Source of the DNA: Brienomyrus brachyistius
Lineage: Eukaryota; Chordata; Actinopteri; Osteoglossiformes; Mormyridae
Length of the DNA: 64,000 nt
Reading direction: 5' to 3'
NCBI RefSeq assembly: GCF_023856365.1
Contig: NC_064548.1
Span: 7,303,642 to 7,367,641, forward strand
Part shown: one piece after another, positions 50,916-60,887 of the stretch
How the letters are laid out: the number at the start of each line of letters is the position of its first letter
Numbering within the stretch: position 1 is the stretch's first letter
Program-made: the position numbers and the translations under genes
Notes under the pieces: model-generated
What the model saw: only the letters and a program-made list of their open reading frames with translations
What the model was told of the DNA's origin: nothing
Databases searched by the model: none

Positions 50916-51488
50916 ACTTGGGAAGGCAGGGCCTCCTGTGGAACTCCTGTTCCCACCCCTAAGAGTGTTGGACGTACCAGGATCTCAGTATAGATTCCCA
51001 TGTTGACATGCTGTTTGTGTCTCTGACCTTTTGTGAAAGGCTGCTATTGTCATTTTGTTCGTGTTTACTGCCCATATCTGTCCCCCCTTGCAGCCTCTGT
51101 CACCGACCCGCTCGCTTCATCTCAGCCCTGGAGGACATAGTCATGTAGATCGAGACTCTCCCCCACACTTTCCCGCTTGATTGTACTTTAACGTGCAGGC
51201 GGCCGAGGTGTCGGGTGGGTTAACAGAGCCCCCCCACGACCGCAGCTCTGACCCGCCCCCATCGTGCCGGGCCGAATCGGCCAGCAGGTTTTTAAGGAGG
51301 TCAGACGGCAGCTCGTGCTCGGAGCGACAGGGTCCCCTGGAGAACCTTGCCTCCTCTCTTATTATTTAAATTCATTTATGGGCGTCAGCAGCACTCCCTC
51401 GGTGAAAACATTAACATAATGAGTTCTGTGCCAATGGCAAGCTGCGCCCTGATAGCCCCTGAAGAGTGGGCGGGGCTTACTGAGGCCT

Positions 51489-51490
<2 letters not shown>

Positions 51491-51555
<65 letters not shown>
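51491..51555. repeat. (TG)n microsatellite
   Basis: A pure TG run of about 32 units followed by GAGATAGAGAGAGAG. Confidence 0.97.
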
Positions 51556-51558
<3 letters not shown>

Positions 51559-52493
51559 ATAGAGAGAGAGCTGAGGCCTTGGTAGGTGTCTGCTGCCATC
51601 CTCATTAGCAAAGGCAGGCTTTGACTCTCATTATCACCAGATGATCATGGGCATTAAACGGGAGCCTCGGGCGGGATTTACTGTTAACTTAGGGGTGGGA
51701 TGTCGCACCCGGCTGCTCTCTGGCTTGAATGTCCTCACGCAGATGTGTGCTCCTCCTATCCCTGATTGCTGCATCTCACCTGCGGGGGTCCCGGACCCCC
51801 CCAAGCTAAGGTGAGGTTGAGTATTCTGCATCCGCATCTGATTGTGGTTTGGGTTCAGGCTCGGGGGCGTCCCCGGCGCGCACCTGCTACCGCTTTTAGC
51901 TTCTGAGTTTCCAGAGGTGGGGGGGTCCCTTTCTCTCTTCAGGGCCATCCTGCTGTCGACAGGCGTGTGGGTTGTTCATTGTGAGCATAGCAATATTGTG
52001 CTGCGTGCTCACAGCAGGGCCAGTGTACAGCCGCCTCTGGAAAACTAGATCAGCGCATTTCCGGAAGCTTCCTCCATGGTGTGCAGCCTGTGGCAGGGGT
52101 CGACTCACTTGGTTCCGTCCTCAGGTCGATGTTTTCCGTGCTCGATGGCTGCACTAGAGGTAGGGAGGCCTTTAGCGTGGAATGATCAGTGATGTTTATG
52201 GAGGACGTGGTCCCTGTCAGGCTGTTAATCTCAGAACCATGAACCTAGTGTCCAGCTGCTTGCGTGAGAATCGTGGGGATGCCTTTTTGTTGTTAGTCTG
52301 TGGTTTTATAATCCTACTGTCTCAGTACCCAGAATACTCAGTTGAGAATTTCTCTCTTTCTCTGAATATATTTCTTGAAGTTTTAATGGAAGAAATAATT
52401 TCTTCACCAGCAGCTTCACCTTGTGGAATCTGCAGTGATTTACATGCTGTCTGTCTCTCTCCCTCTCTGTCGGTCTGTCTGTCTGTACTGCAG

Positions 52494-52648
52494 ACCCCGT
52501 GTGGACCGTAATGAGCGCACGCCTCCGCTTGCCGGCTGGCAGATCCTACAATGTCCGGGCGTCGGAGCTGGCACGAGACCGGCAGCATGCGGAGGTGCTC
52601 TGTAACGTCCTTCTCCTGGATAACACCGTCCAAGCCTTCAAAGTTAAT
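52494..52648 (+). CDS. ptpn4: ptpn4 first coding exon
   Basis: The acceptor CTGCAG precedes 52494. ATG at 52511 starts 46 codons ending AFKVN; donor GTAAGT. The ATG is the first in the exon and matches the PTPN4 start. Confidence 0.93.
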
Positions 52649-55600
52649 GTAAGTACCCCCCTACGCTAGGATGCTCCTTAGAGATCCACTGCCGTGAAAA
52701 TGTCAGGATAACCCTTATTTCTTTTCCCTTAATGAATTTCGGAAGTTTGCCAGGATTCAGATCGATTAATTAACATTTACCAGTGCCTCATGTGACTTGT
52801 AGTTTTGTTTTTTTTTGGGGAGTTTTCAACATAATTAGTAAATATGTCCACGTTATCTAAGGGAGTGCATCCATTTTTAACATACTCCTTTCCTATTAGA
52901 CTTGGGATGAAGGACAAATGTGCAGCTCTTCATCAGGCACAAGAATTCAAAGTGTTTTTATAAAAGCTTGTGGTGAATAATGTGTTTAATGCTTTATAGA
53001 ATGTAATTGTAACAAAGCAGCATTTTCCACAGCTAAAGCTTTATCCTTTTTCGGCTGGAAGTTGATGGCAGGAAGTGACTTGGGTTTGTTTACATATTGC
53101 TATGTGAAATGCAGAGGGGTGTAGAGTTTTCCAAGCCTGGAGCTGTACCCGGTTTGTGGCTCGCATGGCTTATTGCTCACGACAGTTTAGATAACCATTT
53201 GTGAATGAGAGTCCTAGGAGTTTTAGTTTCCCTGTAGCATTTGGAGGTGTGGTTCACCGCCCCACAGCTCACTTCCGCTCCCTACCATGACTGTAACTTC
53301 ATGAATGATTTAATTCAGTATGAAGTGCTGAACAGAAGGGTGTCTCGGGTTGCCAGGGATAGGCCACGTATGGTACCTGGGCGATGATTTGGCCACTCTC
53401 TCTGCTCGACGACACCGTACCCAGCCACGCCAAGCAGCAAATGCTGGACGAAGTGCGAGGTCGTGGCGGGAGATCCCAAGTAGGAAGAATGATGTAGTTT
53501 AGGCCGGTCATGAAGCCTGAAGGCCTTTGTAAGTGGGCATCTCTAGGTGTGCAAGTTAACTGACGTCACTGAAAGGAGGGTCTCTTTGACACAAGTACAT
53601 AGGATCTGTTACAAATGAGGGGAGCCTTCAAGGAAACTTAATTATTGCACAGGCGTTTCAAACACTATACCAAGAAGACGATTACCATCTCCATATCTTG
53701 ATAATTAGACAGTAAATCCTGATACGTTATTCATGCCAAATGTAATTTTTAATCCAGATTTTATGTGTGATGTTTAAGAAAATAATTCATTTTAAACTTT
53801 TAAATTGAAACGTAAACATTCAAAAGCTTTCAAACATTCAACCTTTAACATTTCAGTGTCCTTGAGGCCCGAGTATTTGACCAATCCCTTTCATATTCTG
53901 CATAAAGACTACAGTTTATAAAAGAAAAGGGCTTAAGGGGTGTCTCATTTCACATCATTCATTTTTCAGTGTTGCCCTTCCTAAGGGACACCCTACCCCA
54001 CGCCGGGGGAGCCCTTGCTGGAGGCCGCAGGGGTGCCAGAGTGCCGGTTTCAGGCCTTTGCGTGGATGTGCAGTTATGGTGTGTGAGGGCTTGTGTTTAT
54101 GTGCTTCCTCCGTCTGCCTCGAGCTGTTCATTAATACCCCAGTGGGCTCCTCCATAACGGAAACGAGCCCATCCAGCTTACTTTGGCTCGCAGCTCAGGC
54201 CAGGCATCCCCCCCGCCCCTCTCCAGCCGGCCGCCGGTGCCAGCAGAACACGCCGCAGATGTGACACTGTAACTAGAGTCCCTGTTAATTTTAGTCCCGC
54301 GACTCGCCCTCGGAACAGGGTGGCCAGCTATTTGCATAAATGCCCAGCGTGCCGGCGTGACGGTTTTCTGGTGAGTGTGCTTTTGCACGCTTGTGCGATA
54401 CATGTAAAATGTTCCACTGGGGGGCGCTGCCCTCTATCACAGCTGTTGTGGGGCTATAACGGGTAACTGCATTCTGTTGAATGGGGTGTGTTTTGGAAGT
54501 GTTGCGTTCACCTCACTGGAGCGTGATGTGGCTTTATTTACTCACATGGCCTCTGTCCTGATCTGCAGCAGGGCATTGTGGGTGCGGTGCTGAGTTTCTC
54601 TTCCCGGCACTGCTGCGGGACTTCGCGAGCATGGGTACAAGGATATTTAGGGATAGAGGGGCATTTCTTGCAATATTTATATCACTTAATGGATCAGGTA
54701 GCTCTGAGGAGCTAATCTTGGGTCTTGGTGACAGTTGATCCAAACCGGATCTGGCTTGTCAGTGGACCCAGTCAGGCGATCAGTTACCCATTCAGGGTAG
54801 TGCTACTGAAATCTCAGAGCTGCTAAATCTGTTCATCCGTCTGAGTGGTAAATCGGCAGCCTTTAGGATAAAGCCGGGGAGGGCAGTGACTGAGTGAGCT
54901 ATGCAGATGCACGGTGTCCCCCAAGGCGAATCCTCGGGCCCGAGTTTCCTGTTGCTCGGAGGCTCAGTCAGAGAGCCGTGGTTACGGTTACCCCACACCC
55001 CCCCGGCGGCTTTTTGTGTATAATAGATGTCTGAGGCCCCCAAAAGGCAGCATCTGTGCTCTTCCTGATGCCTTTAGAAAGCCTGCAGGCTGCTGTATAG
55101 AGAAGCTCTTTATAAAAGGCAGGAACTGGACGTCTGCTTTGGGCTGGCAGATGGGGCTTGGCGTGCGTCCCGCGGGCTGCCGTGGGGGTCAGGATCAGCA
55201 CTAAAGGAATGTGGAAGCAGTGTTGCCCTTCATGGGATGGGATTCCCGCGTGGCCGGGTGAAAAGCTCAGGCACGGCTGCAGAGATGTTCGGTTTTACAC
55301 TTGAATCATTCTCTGTGGGGGCAGGAAGCGGTCACATGGTCATCTTCCCTTTGCCTGACATCCGGGGGCTCTGTGGTGGCCGACGGACAGGAAAGGCCAA
55401 GTGACAGCTTCTGTTCGGTGAGCGAGGAGCAGGGCTCCCAGAGATGCCTGAGGAGAGGGGTTAGGGTGCAGCAGTGGGAAGTTGTAGGTGTGGTTTGTGT
55501 AAATAGAGGCCTTTGTTAGGTTTGTTAGCTGGTAGCGACTGGTCCTAGTGCTAGATGGCGCTATCCATCCTCCATGGGGCAGAACGATGTTTGCCGGCGC

Positions 55601-58600
55601 AGATGTGGGAAAAGGCGTGCTGTGGGTCTCCTACCTGGGCGCCCATGTGACACACCTGTCCTCCATGTTGGCCACAGAAGCACGAGCGAGGACAGGCCCT
55701 ACTGGATGTAGTCTTCAAGCATCTGGAGCTCACCGAGCGGGACTATTTTGGGCTACAGCTGGCGGACGAGTCCTCAGACAGTCCGGTGAGTACTCTCCCC
55801 CCCCCCCCCCCCAATCATCTTCAGGCCACAGGGGGCAAGATCCATGCCACACACCTGCATGGAGGTAGGACATATGCAACTGTGTGTATCTCCTCTGTGT
55901 GTGTCAGTGTCACTACACTGAGTCTCTGTTTTGCAGAGGTGGCTCGACACTAACAAACTCATCCGGAAGCAGTTAAAGAGTAAGTGAAAAGTCTCTCTTT
56001 ATGCCCGTAACCCACACCTTGTACCCCGCCAGAGGGAATCATTGACCGTCCCGTGGTTTGCTTCGCAGGAGGATCACCTCACAGTTTGAACTTCAGGGTC
56101 AAGTTTTTTGTGAGCGACCCGAACAAACTTCAGGAGGAGTACACCAGGTGAGGGGCCTGAGTTTACACCCAGGGAAGGGTCACGGCCGGACACGGCATTG
56201 ATGGGGAACTCCCAAGGCTCCACTGATGTGTTTGTAAACATGGGTGAATTTCAGTACCTGTTTTATAGAGGATGGTATAAATCCCTGGATGTTCATCCTA
56301 CTCCGCCACAAATACCAAGGGTACATCAGTTCCATCATCTATGGGTTCCTTCCTCGTTGAAGAAGACCAATCCCATGATTCATTGCTCCCCATGACTCCA
56401 TCTGGTCTTAAGGCTGTTCTGGTACGCCATCTTTGAGCCACAGGGCACTGGTGGTGCAGTAAGATGCCCCATGGAAGGTTCAGTGGACACAGCGTGCTAT
56501 TTTTAACACCCTGGTGGCATGCCGGTCCTCAGAGTGTTTGGCCTGTTTGAGACTTTGGCGTTGAACCTAGGAGGAGGGACGGCACTCTGAAACAGGGCCG
56601 TTCTCTGAGCTGGCTGAGAGGTGCAGGAAGCAGTAGGTTTGTTATGGGGGGAAGTAAACAAGACTCATACCTCCACAGGGTTATCATAAGAGCGTGTAGT
56701 GAGGGACCACACGCGGGGTATTAACATCTCAGAGTGATGACGTCAGATCTGTACAGTCACACGTTTTGGTCGGACCCGCTAACCAGTTTGTCCATTTCAG
56801 GTACCAGTATTTTCTGCAGCTGAAACAGGACATCTTCAGTGGAAGGTGAGTGTCATCTTCCTGCCATTTACTCATCATGCGAGGTTCTCATTGGCTGTCA
56901 TTGACTTTGATTGGCTCTGATTGGCTGATGTGTTTTGCGGTTTCCCACAGGCTCCCCTGTCCGTATAGCACTGCCACCCTGCTGGCCTCCCTTGCCGTTC
57001 AGTGTGAGTATCCCATTGCGGGTCCCCTGTCCTCTTCCCAAACCCTCTCATGATAGTGCAGCTTGTTACAGTATCGGTTTTTTAGTTTTCATTTAGTGTC
57101 TTTCATTTTTTTGACCTCCCCATCAGTTGTGCACCTGACAGCAGAGCGTAGTATCCAGATCACTGGGTACGGTATCCTGACAGCAGAGGGTAGTATCCAG
57201 ATCACTGGGTACGGTATCCTGACAGCAGAGCGTAGTGTCCAGATCACTGGGTACGGTATCCTGACAGCAGAGCGTAGTGTCCAGATCACTGGGTACGGTA
57301 TCCTGACAGCAGAGGGTAGTGTCCAGATCACTGGGTACGGTATCCTGACAGCAGAGGGTAGTGTCCAGATCACTGGGTACGGTATCCTGACAGCAGAGGG
57401 TAGTATCCAGATCACTGGGTACGGTATCCTGACAGCAGAGGGTAGTATCCAGATCACTGGGTACGGTATCCTGACAGCAGAGCGTAGTGTCCAGATCACT
57501 GGGTACGGTATCCTGACAGCAGAGCGTAGTGTCCAGATCACTGGGTACGGTATCCTGACAGCAGAGCGTAGTGTCCAGATCACTGGGTACGGTATCCTGA
57601 CAGCAGAGCGTAGTGTCCAGATCACTGGGTACGGTATCCTGACAGCAGAGCGTAGTGTCCAGACTGCAGAGTTTGATATCCTGATCGACGGGTGTAATAT
57701 TGATGTCCTGACCTCAGTGTTTGGTATCCTAACCGCAGGGTGCAGTATCCTGACCGCAGGGTGCAGTATCCTGACCGCAGGGTGCAGTATCCTGACCGCA
57801 GGGTGCAGTATTGCTATCCTGACCACAGGGATTGATGTTTTGACCACAGATATTGATATCCTGACCTCAAAGTTTATTATCTTATTATTCCGACCACAGG
57901 GTGTAGTATCCTGACCACAGAGACTGATTTCCCGACCGCAGGGTGCAGTATCTTGACCACAGAGACTGATATCCTGACCGCAGGGTGCAGTATCCTGACC
58001 ACAGAGACTGATATCCTGACCGCAGGGTGCAGTATCCTGACCACAGAGACTGATATCCTGACCGCAGGGTGCAGTATCCTGGCCACAGAGACTGGTATCC
58101 TGACCACAGAGACTGATATCCTGACCGCAGGGTGCAGTATCATGCTATGATTAGGATGCTTACTGCATCCGTCCCATTGGATCGCCATTCTGAGCCCGTG
58201 GTTGATACGTATGAGGTGGGTTTCAGGCAGTAATTTGGTCAGAGTGATGCTGAAACACTCGTTTCCTCATTAACTCCTGTGATTGGCCCCGGGGACCAGC
58301 CTGCAGGACCTGCCACATGCTGGGCTGGTGAGCCACCCGTGACCTAAGGCCCCTTTGCATTAACCTTAAACTGGACTCAGCCTCCCACTCCCCAGCAATC
58401 CTGTCGATGGTGTTCAGTTTCACTTCCGGATCTGGGCTGTTTCTCACTATGTGTACTTCACCGTACTTGGGTTCTCATGTACCTGTTTCATGTCATCTTC
58501 CATTGCCGAATACCAGCTCCAGTACTAAGGGCAGAAGTACAGAGCCTGGTAAAAATCCTCGGAGGCCATTCTTGCCTCACCCAAAATGTTAAGGACACAT

Positions 58601-60843
58601 CGGTTGCATCTTCGCAATCCCATGATGCATTGGGCCTCAAGTTCGTTCTTGGGAGGCATGTTGGCAACTCTGCTCTTCTCAAGACTACAATATGGTCTTT
58701 GCATTTCTGGCTTTGAGAAACACTCCTGATTTCGGAGCTGAATCTTCCACGATGTTTTAAAAATATTTTCTGAGACTCGTACTGTAAACGTATATTTGCA
58801 TGTAACTTATAACCCCTTGAATTTAATATCACGTTCTCAGTGTTTGGCTTTGTGTTAACATTAGCACCGATTCAGTATTAAAGTTAGCGTTAGTGTTGAC
58901 TAGGTGTTAGGGTTAGCGTTAGCATTGGCTGAGTGTTAGGGTTAGCGTTAGCATTGGCTGAGTGTTAGGGTTAGCGTTAGCATTGGCTGAGTGTTAGGGT
59001 TAGCGTTAGCATTGGCTGAGTGTTAGGGTTATCTCTTGCGTCTCCTGCAGCTGAGCTGGGAGACTACAGCCCGGAGGAGCACCTGCCCGGTTACCTGGCT
59101 GAATATCGCTTCATCCCCGGCCAGCCAGTAGACTTCGAGAAGGAGGTGGTGAAGCATCACCAGCAGCACACGTGAGGACCGGTGCTATCGAGTGGGAAGA
59201 CCCTCACACACTTTCACATATACTCGGTGCTGTGTGCTATCCCCCCCATCACCCCCGTGTCAGAATGCACCATATTGCTCATTTCCAGGGTCTAGCTACA
59301 GTTCAAGGGGGTGGGGCCAGGGATGGGTTGTTCAGCCCTGATAGACTTGTGGTGCCCGCTGATTGGACAGTGCTTGGTGGCCTTCCTGAAGACACTCCTC
59401 TTTTCTGGCTACACAGAGGCCTGTCTCCCGCCCAAGCAGAATTCAGCTACCTTAATACGGCCCGAACATTGGAGCTCTACGGCGTGGAACTGCACTATGC
59501 AAGGGTGAGTGTCTGTGTGTGTGTGTGTGTGTGTATCTCACATCCCAGCCTTGTGTCTCCAGCGTTGCTGTCTCACAAACATGCACTTTGATACAGAGAG
59601 AAGATGGGCTTTCAGTGTGGGGGTGTCTGTCCCATGTGGCTTTTAGACTGAAATTTGACAGTGACACAAATCATACCCGGCTGGCCGCCTTTGTCCTGTG
59701 CAGATGCATGTCATATTAATATGATGCGTCTGGGCAGCCCAATTAGTTAAAGCTTTAAAGTCTGCGAATGTTTCCCAGCTGAATTGCAAATCTGACTTGC
59801 AGCAGAGCATCAATCCTAACATCATGCTGCCTATATTTGGAAATATTAAGGGCATAGCTTTTTGCACGTTTCTTGTCCTGTAGTGCCACACAGAGGCAGC
59901 AGTGAGGTAATGCTGCTATCTGCTTAGACCTTGTAACCCTGTACAGGGAGTCTGCGTGATTTTCATTAGAGCAGGTCTATTTCTCTGGACTGCCCATCCG
60001 ATTCAAACAGCAGGTGCCTTCAGGGGTTAACAGCCTGGTGTTTTGGTTGAGGGAAGAATTTGATTATGAAGAGAAAGAGCGTCAAGACGCAGGGCTGCGC
60101 TATAGTTGGATTTCAATCTAGAAGAAGCCCTGGGCAACATGCCTGCTAATCCAGCACAGCGCCACCTGCTGGTAGTCTTGGAGATTCAGCTGTCTTCACA
60201 CTTTGCGCAGGTGTCAGTCCCTGGGGGCTTATGACCTGAATTTTTATTTTATTTTTTTACCTGTTTCTTGTCCTTAGGATCAAAGCAACACCGAGATTTT
60301 AATTGGGGTCATGTCAGCAGGAGTGGTCATTTACAAGAACAGGGTACGAATCAACTGCTTTGTATGGTGAGTAGTCCCTGGGGGCCGGGCTGGGATGGGT
60401 TTCAACGGGCCGCACAGATTCAGGTGTATCCCAAAGGGCAGCGAGCGAACCATGATGGTGCGGATGTCATGTGCCTGCGTGGGGGTGAGGGGGGGGGAAT
60501 ACAGGGAGCTGTGCAGGAACAGGGTCTTCAGCTTCCTACACTGTAGGGATAGCTAACAAGCCGGGTTCAAAGGCACAGTCTTTATTTAGAATATCGCTGA
60601 GTCATGAAAGCGGGGGGGTCTGAAATGGGTTAGCAGACATTTGCACATCATTAGCAGTATTTATGGGCCTGTGTGACGCTTCTGTGTGTCTCTGCTTCCC
60701 TTCCAGGCTGAAGATTGTAAAAATATCTTTTAAATGTAAACAATTTTTTATTCAACTCCGGAGAGAATTGGTGAGTTTTAGCAGCAAGACAGCTTGGGGG
60801 GTGGTTTTTCGTGTATGTATGTATGTATGTATGTATGTATGCG

Positions 60844-60887
<44 letters not shown>

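Larger units (their letters stand above)
45572..52493 (+). other. Presumed first intron of ptpn4
   Basis: About 6.9 kb, moderately GC-rich. It holds a 12-bp minisatellite (49089-49205), a TCTG-rich tract (50806-50915) and a TG microsatellite (51491-51555). Many overlapping open frames exist but none resembles a known protein. Confidence 0.55.

Noticed and set aside
57063..57914. 283-codon open frame of 14-residue repeats
   Set aside because: Created by the 42-bp array. It is in the same frame as the preceding ptpn4 exon but is separated from it by TGA TAG at 57051, and no splice site or homologue supports it.
58897..59033. Interstitial telomere sequence
   Set aside because: TTAGGG occurs once per 29-base unit, not in tandem, so it is a minisatellite that happens to contain the word.
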